NCBI RefSeq assembly: GCF_030246945.1
Contig: NZ_CP126742.1
Coordinates: forward strand, 744,001 to 808,000
Length of the DNA: 64,000 bases
Reading direction: 5' to 3'
Source of the DNA: Microbacterium sp. zg-Y1090
Lineage (GTDB): Bacteria; Actinomycetota; Actinomycetes; Actinomycetales; Microbacteriaceae
Shown: positions 24,719 to 33,650 of the stretch, piece after piece
Layout: each line of letters starts with the position of its first letter
Numbering within the stretch: the first letter of the stretch is position 1
The notes under the pieces: generated by a model
The model's database searches: none
Seen by the model: the letters and a program-made list of their open reading frames with translations, nothing else
Told to the model about the DNA's origin: nothing
Made by a program: the position numbers and the translations under genes

Positions 24719-25741
24719 TCAGGCGGGTGTCGCCGCGGTCGTGCCGGGGACGAGGGGACCGGCGTACGAGCGGCGGATCACGCCGTCTCCGTCGGCGTCG
24801 AGCAGGTGGGTCATGGCCTCGATCGTGCCGCGCGCGATGTCCTCGACCGGGATGCGCACCGTGGTCAGCCCGAGCAGGTCCGCTCCGGGGAGGATGCCGT
24901 CGCACCCCGTGACGCTGAGGTCGCCGGGGACGTCGATGCCTGCGGCGCGCGCGGCGCGGAGCACGGCGAGCTGACGGTAGTCCGACGGGCACAGCACGGC
25001 GGTGATGCGGCGGGCGGATGCCAGCGCGAGCGCCGTATCGACGCCCTCGGTCGGACGCGCCCCCACGGGCACCACTGTCACCTCGACGCCGGCGGATTCC
25101 AGGTGCTCCCGCATCGCGCGGGCACGCACGTGCTCGGGGAACGAGGCTGCAGGGTCGGTGTCGAGCACGGCGACGCGGCGGTGTCCGAGCGCCTGGACGT
25201 GCGCGGCGAGCAGCGTGCCGTGCGCCTGTTCGTCGTAGGCGATGGAGTGCAGGCGCTCGCCGGTGGCGTCGCGGCCGGCCCGGATGATCGGCACCTGGTC
25301 GGCGAAGGGCTCGAGCTGGGCATTCGTCACGCCGCCAGTGGCGACGATGAGGCCCGCGACCCGCATTCCGAGCAGCCGGTGCAGCGCGGTGACCTGCTGG
25401 GTGCCCCCGCGGTCGGCGCCGATCGTGATGGTGACCAGGTCGAGGTCGCGCCGATCCGCTTCGTCCTGCAGCCGTGAGAAGAGCAGGCCGTAGGCCGGGT
25501 TGCTCGCGTCGCGGAGCATGAGGCCGACCGTGCCGGTGCGGCCGGCGGCGAGCTCGGCGGCCATCGTGTTGGGGACGTATCCCAGCCGCTCGCTGATCTC
25601 GAGGATGCGCGCGCGGGTCTCGGCGGCGAAGCGCCCCTCGCCCTTCAACGCCCGGGTGGCGGTGGCCCGCGACACTCCCGCCGCCGCGGCGACGTCGCTG
25701 ACGGTCACGCGCAGCGGCGCGCGGTCGGGCATGTCGCTCAT
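24719..25741 (-). CDS. LacI family transcriptional regulator
   Basis: A 340-residue LacI/GalR regulator. The helix-turn-helix is VTVSDVAAAAGVSRATATRA near residue 13 and the hinge helix is PNTMAAELAAGRTGTVGLML near residue 58; the periplasmic-binding-like effector domain follows. The ATG at 25741 overlaps the permease stop (ATGA), which supports it over the ATG at 25732. Being inside the transporter operon, it probably regulates that operon in response to the transported ligand. Confidence 0.92.
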   Translation of the reverse strand: MSDMPDRAPLRVTVSDVAAAAGVSRATATRALKGEGRFAAETRARILEISERLGYVPNTMAAELAAGRTGTVGLMLRDASNPAYGLLFSRLQDEADRRDLDLVTITIGADRGGTQQVTALHRLLGMRVAGLIVATGGVTNAQLEPFADQVPIIRAGRDATGERLHSIAYDEQAHGTLLAAHVQALGHRRVAVLDTDPAASFPEHVRARAMREHLESAGVEVTVVPVGARPTEGVDTALALASARRITAVLCPSDYRQLAVLRAARAAGIDVPGDLSVTGCDGILPGADLLGLTTVRIPVEDIARGTIEAMTHLLDADGDGVIRRSYAGPLVPGTTAATPA

Positions 25742-27582
25742 CGGGCGGTTCCCCTGCCGGTCCGCGGCGCACGCCGGCGCCGCGGCGATCCGGCGCGGGA
25801 TCCGCGACCGTACACGAAGTACATAACCAGTCCCATGATGATCATGAGCAGCACGGTGTAGACGAAGGTGATCGGCATCGCGTCGAGGTTGTTCTCGCCG
25901 CGGGTGCTCTCCTGGATCGCCACGCCGAGCGGCTTGTAGAGCGGGTGGTAGAGGAAGATCGCCGCGTCGTAGTCGTCGAGCAGGCTGTTGAAGTTGAGTG
26001 CGGTGATGGCGGCGGCCGTGGGCAGCACGAGCGGGATGATGACCCGGCGGAACGCCGTCAGCGACTTGGCGCCGAGGATGCGTGAGGCGTCCTCGAGCGA
26101 ATCGGGCACGGACGCGAACGCCGCCTTCAGCAGGCGCAGGGTGAACGGGATCTTGATGACGATGTACGCCACCAGCAGCAGCGCCGGCGTGCCGGTGAGC
26201 ACGGCGTTGCCCACCCAGGCGTTCGGCTTGTCGAAGGTCATGACCAGCCCGAGCGCGATGAGCACCGTGGGCAGGATCCACGGGATGTGCAGCACGTACT
26301 CGATGAGCGACGTGAGCGGGTTGCGGTAGCGCTGCAGCACGCGGGCGACGAAGAGGAGCCCCACCACCACGATGATCGCCGCGACGGCGCTGTAGACCAC
26401 GCTGACGATGAACGGCCGGATCGCGCCCGGGGTGGTGAACACCGTGATGTAGTTCTGCAGCGTGAAGCTGTCGAGCGTGATGCTGCCGGCGAGGATGCTG
26501 CGGGCATCCACGAAGGAGAACAGCACGATCAGCACGACCGGGATGAGGTAGATCAGCCACACGAGGTAGGCCAGCACGTGCACGGCGGCGTTGGCGACGG
26601 GGTTCGGGATCGGCTGCTTCTGGATCGGCGTGGCGACCTTGGCGACCGAGAAGTACACGCCGGACTTCTCGGCGCGGTTCATGATCGCCAGCAGCACGAT
26701 CGTCGCCAGTCCCAGCACGATCGCCAGAAGTGCGGCGATGTCCCGGGTGACGGGGCTGCGCGACAGGTCGACGATGAGGGGCGCGACGGTCTGGAAGTCC
26801 GGGCCGCCCAGCACGAGGGGAGCGGTCAGCGCACCCAGGCCGATGAGGAAGGTCAGCACCGTCACCGCGAACAGCATCGGCCGCATCACCGGCAGCACGA
26901 TGCGCCGCAGGATCGTCCATGTCGACGCGCCCATCAGCTTCGCGGCCTCGATCGAGGCGAAGTCGATCTTGGCGAGCGACGACGACAGGAACAGCATGTG
27001 GTTCGTCGTGGTGGCGAAGGTCATCACGAACACGACGGCGAAGTAGCCCGAGAACCAGTCGCGGTCCAGATCCGGCCAGATGTTCAGCGCCAGGTTCGTC
27101 ACGAACCCGAACCGGCCGTAGATGAAGTTGTAGCCGGCGGCCAGCACGATGCCGCCGTAGATGAGGGTGGTCGCATAGCCGAGCCACAGCAGCCGCGAGC
27201 CGCGGATGCGGAAGTACTGGGTCACCAGCACGATGAAGACGCCGACGATGTTCACCGTGATCGACAGGGTCACCGCCAGCAGGAAGCTGTTGCCGAGGGT
27301 GCGCATCGCGCGCTCGCTGCCGACTAGCTTCTCCACCGCGCGCACGCTGAACTGCCCGTCCGGGAAGAACGTCGTGCCCAGCAGGGTCAGGTTCGGCAGC
27401 ACCAGGAACGCGGCGGCGAACCACAGCACCCCGACACCGGTGACCCACACCATGGGCGAGCGCAGCATGGCGCGGGCCTGGCCGGCCCCGCGGCGCCGGC
27501 GGCGAGCGCCGGTCGCCGGCACGGGCGCGGCCGCTGCGGGCAGTTCGTCGGCCTCCGGGGGCGGGGGAGCGGACAGCGCCAT
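25738..27582 (-). CDS. Fbp-type ABC transporter permease (two fused permease domains)
   Basis: A 614-residue membrane protein with two permease halves in tandem, as in FbpB, PhnV-type and thiamine-type importers. The first EAA loop reads IEAAKLMGASTWTILRRIVLPVMRP near residue 220 and the second SLEDASRILGAKSLTAFRRVIIPLVLP near residue 500. The N-terminus is a Pro/Ala-rich linker and a basic RRRRRGAGQ patch. It starts 1 nt after the ATPase stop. Confidence 0.9.
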   Translation of the reverse strand: MALSAPPPPEADELPAAAAPVPATGARRRRRGAGQARAMLRSPMVWVTGVGVLWFAAAFLVLPNLTLLGTTFFPDGQFSVRAVEKLVGSERAMRTLGNSFLLAVTLSITVNIVGVFIVLVTQYFRIRGSRLLWLGYATTLIYGGIVLAAGYNFIYGRFGFVTNLALNIWPDLDRDWFSGYFAVVFVMTFATTTNHMLFLSSSLAKIDFASIEAAKLMGASTWTILRRIVLPVMRPMLFAVTVLTFLIGLGALTAPLVLGGPDFQTVAPLIVDLSRSPVTRDIAALLAIVLGLATIVLLAIMNRAEKSGVYFSVAKVATPIQKQPIPNPVANAAVHVLAYLVWLIYLIPVVLIVLFSFVDARSILAGSITLDSFTLQNYITVFTTPGAIRPFIVSVVYSAVAAIIVVVGLLFVARVLQRYRNPLTSLIEYVLHIPWILPTVLIALGLVMTFDKPNAWVGNAVLTGTPALLLVAYIVIKIPFTLRLLKAAFASVPDSLEDASRILGAKSLTAFRRVIIPLVLPTAAAITALNFNSLLDDYDAAIFLYHPLYKPLGVAIQESTRGENNLDAMPITFVYTVLLMIIMGLVMYFVYGRGSRAGSPRRRRAPRTGRGTAR

Positions 27583-27583
27583 C

Positions 27584-28645
27584 TCAACCCTCCGGGTACT
27601 GGAGGACCCACCGCGGGTCGATCCCCAGCGTCACCGGCGTTCCCGGCTCCCACCGCTTCGCAGCGGCGGAGCCGGCCACGCTCACACGCAGCGTCGCGTC
27701 GTCCACCGCGATGGTGTAGACGCTGTGGCTGCCGTGATACGTGCGCCCTCCGACGATCCCGTCGACGGTGAGAACGCCGTCGGTGGCCCCCCACACCGGT
27801 GGCCCCACCGTGACGGCGACCTTCTCGGGGCGCACGTAGCTTTCCGCGTTCTCGTCGAGAACGGGCAGATCGGATGCCGCGCCGCTCGCCGCGGCGCTCT
27901 CGCGCAGCCGCGCCAGCACGGCGGGCGTGAGGCGGTTGCTCTCGCCGATGAACCGGCAGACGAACGACGTCGCGCTGCGGTCGTAGATCTCCTCGGGAGT
28001 GCCGACCTGCTGGAGGGCCCCCGCATCGAGCACCGCGATGCGGTCGCTGAGGGTCAGCGCCTCCTCCTGGTCGTGGGTGACGTACACCGTCGTCACGCCC
28101 ACCTCGTGCTGCAGCTGCTTGAGCTGCTCGCGCAGCTGCACGCGCAGCTTGGCATCGAGGTTGGACAGCGGTTCGTCCAGCAGCAGGATCTTGGGGGCCA
28201 GCACCAGTGCGCGCGCGATCGCCACACGCTGCTGCTGGCCGCCGGAGAGCTCCGCGACGTTCTTGTCGAGCTGTGCCGCGGCCAGGCCGGTGCGCTCGGC
28301 GATCTCGTCGACGAGGCGCCGCTGCTCGGCCTTCGAGGTCTTTCGCACCGCCAGACCGAAGGCGATGTTCTCGCGCACGTTCATGCTCGGGAACAGGGCG
28401 TAGTTCTGGAACACCATGCCCACGCCGCGCTTCTCGCTCGCGACGTTCGTGACGTCTCGGTCGCCGATGAGGATGCGGCCCGAGGAGGGCTGGATAAAAC
28501 CGGCCAGCGAGCGCAGCGCGGTGGTCTTGCCGCACCCCGAGGGGCCCAGGAGGGTGAAGAACTCACCCTCCTGGATCTCGAGGTTCAGCCCGCGCACGGC
28601 GCGGTGGTCGCCGAAGGTGACGTCGACGTCGTCGAAGCGGATCAC
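27584..28645 (-). CDS. ABC transporter ATP-binding protein (Fbp/Pot type)
   Basis: A 353-residue ATPase of the iron/thiamine/polyamine importer group. Walker A GPSGCGKTTALRS, Q-loop, signature LSGGQQQR and Walker B ILLLDEPLSNLD are intact; a C-terminal TOBE domain (residues 270-353) follows. The start is GTG. The gene lies 20 bp downstream of the binding-protein gene. Confidence 0.93.
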   Translation of the reverse strand: MIRFDDVDVTFGDHRAVRGLNLEIQEGEFFTLLGPSGCGKTTALRSLAGFIQPSSGRILIGDRDVTNVASEKRGVGMVFQNYALFPSMNVRENIAFGLAVRKTSKAEQRRLVDEIAERTGLAAAQLDKNVAELSGGQQQRVAIARALVLAPKILLLDEPLSNLDAKLRVQLREQLKQLQHEVGVTTVYVTHDQEEALTLSDRIAVLDAGALQQVGTPEEIYDRSATSFVCRFIGESNRLTPAVLARLRESAAASGAASDLPVLDENAESYVRPEKVAVTVGPPVWGATDGVLTVDGIVGGRTYHGSHSVYTIAVDDATLRVSVAGSAAAKRWEPGTPVTLGIDPRWVLQYPEG

Positions 28646-28665
28646 TGCCTGTGCCTGTCGCCTTC

Positions 28666-29745
28666 TCAGCCGATGTACTCGAGCGTGACCTTCTCGACCC
28701 AGTCGCCGAGGTGCTCGCTGACGAAGCCGAAGTCGATGTCCTGGCGCGGGATCTCCGCCAGCTGTGCCACCACGTCGGGGTTCGCCTGCTCGACCGCACC
28801 CTCGTTCACGGGCATCGCGTTGAACTCGGCGGCGAAGGCGCCCTGCACCTCGGCGCTGCCGAACCAGTCGATGAACTCCTGCGCGCGCTGCTCGTTGGCG
28901 GAGCCGTTGATGACGGCGATCTGCTCGGTGACGTACGGCACGCCGTACTCGGGGACGACCAGGCCGGTGCTGGTGCCGTACTCCTCGTCGCGGGCGGCGA
29001 TGCCGCTGGAGGGCAGCACGCCGAAGTCGACCTCGTCGCGGGTGATGCGCGCGTACAGGTCGGTGCCTTCGACCACCGGAGATCCGTTGCCGTAGTAAGA
29101 CTCCACGATCTCCCAGCCCTCGTCGCTGACACCGAGGTCGCCGTCCTCGTCGAGGTGGCGGCTGAGGATGCCGGCGAGCACGAGCTGCGGGGTCGCCTGG
29201 CCGAGCGCCGGGTTGACCTCGTACCGGCCCTGGTAGGCCTCGTCGGTCGCGAGCTCCTCGATGTCGGCGGGCGCGTCCGAGACGCTGTTCTCGTCGTACA
29301 CCGTGACGATCGCCTGCTGGACGAGCGGCCAGTACGCGCCGTCGGCGGGGTCACCGGCGTCGGCGGGAACCTCGCCGCTCCAGCTGGGCTCGTAGGCGGC
29401 GATGGCCTCCTCGGCCTTCAGCTGCTCGAAGAACATGTTGTTCAGGCCGAACACGACGTCTCCGACCGGGTTGTTCTTCTCGGCGATGATGCGGTTGGTG
29501 AGGTCGGCGCCGCCGAGCCCCACGATCTCGATGTCGAAGCCCGCCTCCTCCGCCTGTGCCTGCAGCCACTCGCCGCGGCCGTCGGAGTTGGAGTTCGTGT
29601 AGACGATGAGGGTCGCGTCGGACGCCCCGGCGCCGGCATCGCCGGTGTCGGACTCGGTGTCGCCGCCCGCGCAGCCGGTGAGCAGCAACGCGGTCGCCGC
29701 CGTCGCTCCCAGGATCGCCAGGCTCTTCTTCCGTGCTGCGAACAT
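28666..29745 (-). CDS. extracellular solute-binding lipoprotein (Fbp/AfuA type)
   Basis: A 359-residue family 1/13-type binding lipoprotein with a lipobox LLTGC, Cys near residue 24, and then an acidic linker. ATLIVYTNSNSDGRGEWLQ is typical of ferric, phosphonate or thiamine binders. The tyrosines used for iron in FbpA proteins are not clearly placed, and no DtxR-type iron box is seen upstream, so iron is only one option. GAGAGGC precedes the ATG at 29745; a longer in-frame ATG would remove the signal peptide from the N-terminus. Confidence 0.88.
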   Translation of the reverse strand: MFAARKKSLAILGATAATALLLTGCAGGDTESDTGDAGAGASDATLIVYTNSNSDGRGEWLQAQAEEAGFDIEIVGLGGADLTNRIIAEKNNPVGDVVFGLNNMFFEQLKAEEAIAAYEPSWSGEVPADAGDPADGAYWPLVQQAIVTVYDENSVSDAPADIEELATDEAYQGRYEVNPALGQATPQLVLAGILSRHLDEDGDLGVSDEGWEIVESYYGNGSPVVEGTDLYARITRDEVDFGVLPSSGIAARDEEYGTSTGLVVPEYGVPYVTEQIAVINGSANEQRAQEFIDWFGSAEVQGAFAAEFNAMPVNEGAVEQANPDVVAQLAEIPRQDIDFGFVSEHLGDWVEKVTLEYIG

Positions 29746-29787
29746 GCTGTGCCTCTCGCTCGTCGTTGAGGTGGGACCCCCACGGGG

Positions 29788-29817
29788 ACGATACTCCACC
29801 TTTTTGTAATATTCCAA
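29788..29817 (-). promoter_or_regulatory. promoter of the Fbp-type ABC operon
   Basis: TTGGAA (29812-29817) and TATCGT (29788-29793) are separated by 18 bp in an AT-rich island with partial dyad symmetry TTGT...ACAA, a plausible LacI-protein site. Confidence 0.45.
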
Positions 29818-29835
29818 CAACGTGCGACCCTATCC

Positions 29836-29863
29836 GTGGGTGCGGTCGCGCGTTCGCACCCAC
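29836..29863. promoter_or_regulatory. 9+9 bp dyad between divergent genes
   Basis: GTGGGTGCG (29836-29844) is the exact inverted complement of CGCACCCAC (29855-29863), with a 10-nt centre. It sits upstream of the ABC operon promoter and could be a second operator. Confidence 0.4.
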
Positions 29864-29943
29864 CGTAGGTCGTGGACATGAACGCGCGGGGTGCCAGAGG
29901 TGAATTGTCGCGACGCCGGAGAATGCGAGATCGGCCCGGACAT

Positions 29944-29982
29944 GTCAACCCCGGCTCGCGGACGGTCACGCCGGAGGAGGCT
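29944..29982 (+). promoter_or_regulatory. GKCAACC-box promoter of the phosphoesterase gene
   Basis: GTCAACCCC starts at 29944; the -10-like hexamer GAGGCT (29977-29982) follows after 27 bp. Confidence 0.4.
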
Positions 29983-30037
29983 GGTGACGTGCACCGGCAT
30001 GTCCTCCCAGGGCCCGGTGGCACACAGTGAGGATCCC

Positions 30038-30532
30038 GTGGCCACCGACCTGCTGCTGATCTCCGACACCCACGTGCCCGGGCGCGCCCGTCGGCTCCCC
30101 GAAGAGGTGCTGCGGGCCGCGGATGCCGCGGACCTCGTGATCCACGCGGGGGACTGGGTCACGGCATCCGTGCTCGACGAGCTGCAGCAGCATGCACCCG
30201 TGCGGGGCGTCTGGGGCAACAACGACGGCCCGGATCTGCGCAGGAGGCTCCCCGAGGTCGCGCGCGCCGACATCGACGGCGTGCGCCTGGCCGTCGTGCA
30301 CGAGACCGGTGCGGCGCGCGGGCGGGAGGCGCGGATGGATGCCGCGTTCCCCGACACCGACGTGCTGGTGTTCGGTCACAGCCATATCCCGTGGGACACC
30401 GTGACGCCGGGCGGGATGCGCCTGCTCAACCCCGGCTCACCCACCGACCGGCGCCGGCAGCCGCACCGCACGATGATGACGGTGCGCGTCGACGGCGGCG
30501 CGCTCCACGAGCTGCGCCTGATCGCGCTCTGA
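30038..30532 (+). CDS. YfcE-like metallophosphoesterase
   Basis: A 164-residue small calcineurin-like phosphoesterase. Metal motifs are LISDTHVPG (D-x-H), VIHAGDWV, WGNND, VVHE and VFGHSHIP, the pattern of YfcE/MJ0936 enzymes. The GTG at 30038 gives the usual family length, with GAGG 5 nt upstream. Two earlier in-frame starts (GTG 29984, ATG 29999) would overlap the predicted promoter. A natural substrate is not known for most members. Confidence 0.82.
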   Translation: MATDLLLISDTHVPGRARRLPEEVLRAADAADLVIHAGDWVTASVLDELQQHAPVRGVWGNNDGPDLRRRLPEVARADIDGVRLAVVHETGAARGREARMDAAFPDTDVLVFGHSHIPWDTVTPGGMRLLNPGSPTDRRRQPHRTMMTVRVDGGALHELRLIAL

Positions 30533-30572
30533 GCGGACACGCCTCGCCCGCGTGCCACGCCGCGCGCGGAAT

Positions 30573-30611
30573 GGCAACCCCGGCGCGGCGGCCGGCGCCC
30601 GTTGCCAGACT
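30573..30611 (+). promoter_or_regulatory. GKCAACC-box promoter of the alcohol dehydrogenase gene
   Basis: GGCAACCCC starts at 30573, followed after 27 bp by CAGACT (30606-30611). Confidence 0.45.
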
Positions 30612-30641
30612 GATTCCTCCGATTCCGACCAGGAGGCGTGA

Positions 30642-31784
30642 ATGAAAGCGATGACCTACCGCGGGCCGTACAAGGTGCGCGTGGAAGAGAAGCCGGACCC
30701 CACCATCCAGCACCCGAACGACGCGATCGTGCGCGTCGAGCTGGCCGCGATCTGCGGCTCGGACCTGCACCTGTACCACGGCATGCTGCCCGACACCCGG
30801 GTCGGCCACACCTTCGGGCACGAGTTCATCGGCCGCGTCGAGCAGGTCGGGCCGTCGGTGCAGAACCTCAAGGTCGGCGACCGTGTGATGGTCCCCTTCA
30901 ACATCTTCTGCGGCAGCTGCTTCTTCTGCGCGCGCGGGCTTTTCTCCAACTGCCACAACGTCAACGCCAACGCCACCGCCGTCGGGGGCATCTACGGCTA
31001 CTCCCACACCGCCGGCGGGTACGACGGCGGGCAGGCTGAGCTCGTGCGCGTGCCGTTCGCCGACGTCGGCCCTGCCGTGATCCCCGATGGCGTGAACCCC
31101 GAAGACGCACTGCTGCTGACCGATGCCTTCTCGACCGGCTACTTCGGCGCCCAGCTGGCGGACATCGTCGAGGGCGACACCGCGGTGGTCTTCGGCGCCG
31201 GCCCCATCGGACTGGCCGCCGCCCGCTCGTGCTGGCTGATGGGGGCAGGCCGCGTCATCGTGGTCGACTACCTCGACTACCGGCTGCGCAAGGCGGAGGA
31301 GTTCGCCTTCGCCGAGACGATCAACTTCGGCCAGGTCAACGACATCGTGCTCGAGCTCAAGAAGCAGACCGGCGGGCTCGGGGCGGACGTCGTGATCGAC
31401 GCCGTCGGCGCCGAAGCCGACGGCCATGTCCTGCAGCACGTGACCTCGGCCAAGCTGAAGCTCCAGGGCGGCTCGCCGGTCGCTCTCAACTGGGCGATCG
31501 ATTCGGTGCGCAAGGCCGGCACGATCTCGGTGATGGGCGCCTATGGCCCCCTGTTCAGCGCCGTGAAGTTCGGCGACGCCATGAACAAGGGCGTGACGAT
31601 GCGCATGAACCAGGCGCCGGTCAAGCGCCAGTGGCCACGCCTGCTCGAGCACATCGCCGCCGGCCACATCACGCCGAGCGAGATGATCACCCACCGCATC
31701 CCGCTGGAGCACATCGCCGAGGGATACCACATCTTCTCGTCGAAGCTCGACGACATCATCAAGCCCGTCATCACGGTGGCCTGA
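30642..31784 (+). CDS. zinc-dependent alcohol dehydrogenase (formaldehyde-dehydrogenase-like)
   Basis: A 380-residue medium-chain dehydrogenase. Catalytic-zinc residues are in ICGSDLHLY (Cys near residue 38) and GHEFIG (His-Glu near residue 62), and structural-zinc cysteines in CGSCFFCARGLFSNC near residues 88-103. The NAD(P) motif is VFGAGPIGLAA near residue 184. The longer structural-zinc loop resembles glutathione-independent formaldehyde dehydrogenases. A small gene of unknown function follows after 23 bp in the same unit. Confidence 0.9.
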   Translation: MKAMTYRGPYKVRVEEKPDPTIQHPNDAIVRVELAAICGSDLHLYHGMLPDTRVGHTFGHEFIGRVEQVGPSVQNLKVGDRVMVPFNIFCGSCFFCARGLFSNCHNVNANATAVGGIYGYSHTAGGYDGGQAELVRVPFADVGPAVIPDGVNPEDALLLTDAFSTGYFGAQLADIVEGDTAVVFGAGPIGLAAARSCWLMGAGRVIVVDYLDYRLRKAEEFAFAETINFGQVNDIVLELKKQTGGLGADVVIDAVGAEADGHVLQHVTSAKLKLQGGSPVALNWAIDSVRKAGTISVMGAYGPLFSAVKFGDAMNKGVTMRMNQAPVKRQWPRLLEHIAAGHITPSEMITHRIPLEHIAEGYHIFSSKLDDIIKPVITVA

Positions 31785-31807
31785 GCGCCGTTTCGAAGGA
31801 GACCGAC

Positions 31808-32392
31808 ATGCCGTACACCGCCGACAAGCCCGGTTCCACGCCCGACCCCGACGTGCTGCGCGCGCGCATCCCCGGGTGGGGATCCGATCTCGACCCCGCC
31901 GACCGTCCCGCGTTCCCGCGGGAGCAGCCCGACATCGTCACCGGCGCCCACTGGGAGCTGCCCGAGCAGCAGCCCGGCGGCGCGGGGCGCGAGCGCTCCA
32001 TCGAGCACGAGCGGCTGACGCCCGTGTTCGGCACCGCACAGCCGCTGCACGGCGCCTCCGGCGCCATCCGCCGGTTCGCCTACGACCGCTTCAGCGAGGG
32101 CCAGACCGCCCACTGGCTGCTGCTGGTGCTCGGCGACCGCGTGGACGCCGTCACCGCCCATGCCGCATCGCTGTTCAGCACGCGCCCCGACGACCCGATC
32201 ACCGAGTCCGGCGTCGCCGGCGAGGTCGCCCATCGACCCATCGCGTCGCGGTTCGGGCGGGGACGCATCGACCTCAAGCACGCCTGGCTCGACCCGATCC
32301 TCGTGGTCGGTCCGTGGGTGCTGGCCTCGGTGCTGGCCGTCAAGCTCGTTCGGGCAGTCTTCCTGCCCGCTGCGAAGCGCGGGAAGAAGTGA
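31808..32392 (+). CDS. conserved hypothetical protein with C-terminal membrane helix
   Basis: A 194-residue protein with a long polar, Pro- and Asp-rich N-terminal part (residues 1-155) and one hydrophobic segment near residues 160-183, ending in a basic AAKRGKK tail. It is likely membrane-anchored with the bulk in the cytoplasm. AAGGAG lies 6 nt before the ATG. It is in the same unit as the zinc dehydrogenase. The last 53 bp overlap the convergent ctaG-like frame. No family recognised. Confidence 0.72.
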   Translation: MPYTADKPGSTPDPDVLRARIPGWGSDLDPADRPAFPREQPDIVTGAHWELPEQQPGGAGRERSIEHERLTPVFGTAQPLHGASGAIRRFAYDRFSEGQTAHWLLLVLGDRVDAVTAHAASLFSTRPDDPITESGVAGEVAHRPIASRFGRGRIDLKHAWLDPILVVGPWVLASVLAVKLVRAVFLPAAKRGKK

Positions 32393-33163
32393 CCCCCGCC
32401 GCGCGATACCACTGGGCGCAGAAGATCACGATCACGACGGCCTCGACCCACGCGCCTGCGTAGTACATCAGCTGCGCACCCGCCCGCACGTCCGCCACGG
32501 CGAGACCTGCGGGCGGGTTCGCGTAGAGGAACTTGGCGAGGATGCCGTGCGAGGCGATCGTCGCGACCAGCACCGCAGCGGTGAGCACGCGGCCGGGCGG
32601 ATGGGGGCGGGGATCGGGCCCGATGACGGATGCGTAGAAGAGGGCCCCTGCGGCGACGAGGTGGGCGTGCACCAGCACATGGACCAGCGGCTGGTCGCGC
32701 ATCGCGTCGAAGATCGGGGTGAGGTAGAGCACCCACAACCCGCCCGCGCTCAGCGCGGCGGCGACCACGGGGTGCGCGAGCACCCGGGCGGGGGCGCTGC
32801 GCAGCAGCCGCGACAGCCGCCGCGCCGGCGTGACGTCGAGGGTGCGCAGCGCGAGGGTCACCGGGGCTGCCAACACCAGCAGCAGTGGCGCGACCATGCC
32901 GCCCACCAGGTGCGCCCACATGTGCGCGACGAATCGGTCGTGCGCCGCGGCGGCGAGGGGACCCGCCGCCCCGGCCGCTCCGGCGGCCACCCCGCGCACC
33001 ACAGGGCCGTGCGCCACACCGGCCATGGGCGGCCCCGTCGCTGCGAGAGCACCACGCCGGCGAGGTAGCAGGCGACCGCCGTGACGGCGATCGCCACCAC
33101 CACGGCATCCAGGCCGAGCCCCACGCCGCCGTGGGCGTGCGCGGCATCCGTCATGGCCGGCAT
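32340..33163 (-). pseudogene. CtaG-type cytochrome c oxidase assembly protein, apparent frameshift
   Basis: Two overlapping frames together make one CtaG_Cox protein. Frame 1 (from the ATG at 33163) encodes TM1 and GRPWPVWRTALWCAG; frame 2 continues with VAAGAAGAAGPLAAAAHDRF and the family core AHMWAHLVGGMVAPLLLVLA, then five more helices to 32340. The break is at the four-base run 32990-32993; one extra base there would restore the frame. Family members help insert copper into heme-copper oxidase. It may be a sequencing indel or a real lesion. The 228-aa second frame could also start at its own ATG at 33026. Confidence 0.72.
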
Positions 33164-33167
33164 CGGC

Positions 33168-33650
33168 TCACCGGGGCGCGCGCTCGACCTGCACGGCCGC
33201 ACCGGCGCGGGTGAGCCAGACGAGCACGCCCCCGGCGAGGATCATCGCCATCGCGGTGAGGTTCCACGCGAGGTCGTAGACGAAGACGTCCGAAACGTAG
33301 CGGATCTGGTGGATGCCGAACACCTTGTGCTGCACCGTGCCGTCGTAGAGCTGGAAAGCGCCCGCTCCCAGCAGCACGCCGCCCGCCCACCGGCGCCAGT
33401 TCAGCGCGTCGTGACGGCGCAAGTCGGCGAGGAGGAAGAGCCCGGCGATCGTGGCGAACCAGCTGATGGCGTGGAAGACGCCGTCGGAGACGAGCCCGAT
33501 CGCCGGGGTCGACAGGTCGTAGAAGTGGTGCCAGTGCAGCAGCTGATGGAACACGGCCTCATCGATGAACGCGATGAGGCCGACGCCGAACAGCACGCCG
33601 GACCAGAGGTTCTGCGCGGGCCGTGCCGCTCGCACCGCCGCCGCCGTCAT
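33168..33650 (-). CDS. DUF2243 membrane protein
   Basis: A 160-residue membrane protein with four helices. It has the family-typical GVGLIAFIDEAVFHQLLHWHHFYD with clustered histidines near residues 22-45, then VFHAISWF and GAFQLYDGTVQHKVFGIHQIR. The many conserved His suggest heme or metal contact, but the function is unknown. The ATG overlaps the stop of the upstream 47-aa gene (ATGA). The ctaG-like gene begins 4 bp after its stop, and such neighbours are usual for this family. Confidence 0.85.
   Translation of the reverse strand: MTAAAVRAARPAQNLWSGVLFGVGLIAFIDEAVFHQLLHWHHFYDLSTPAIGLVSDGVFHAISWFATIAGLFLLADLRRHDALNWRRWAGGVLLGAGAFQLYDGTVQHKVFGIHQIRYVSDVFVYDLAWNLTAMAMILAGGVLVWLTRAGAAVQVERAPR

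Noticed and set aside
28666..29745. Firm assignment as iron importer
   Set aside because: No DtxR/IdeR-type box upstream and no clear iron-binding tyrosines; LacI control suggests another ligand.
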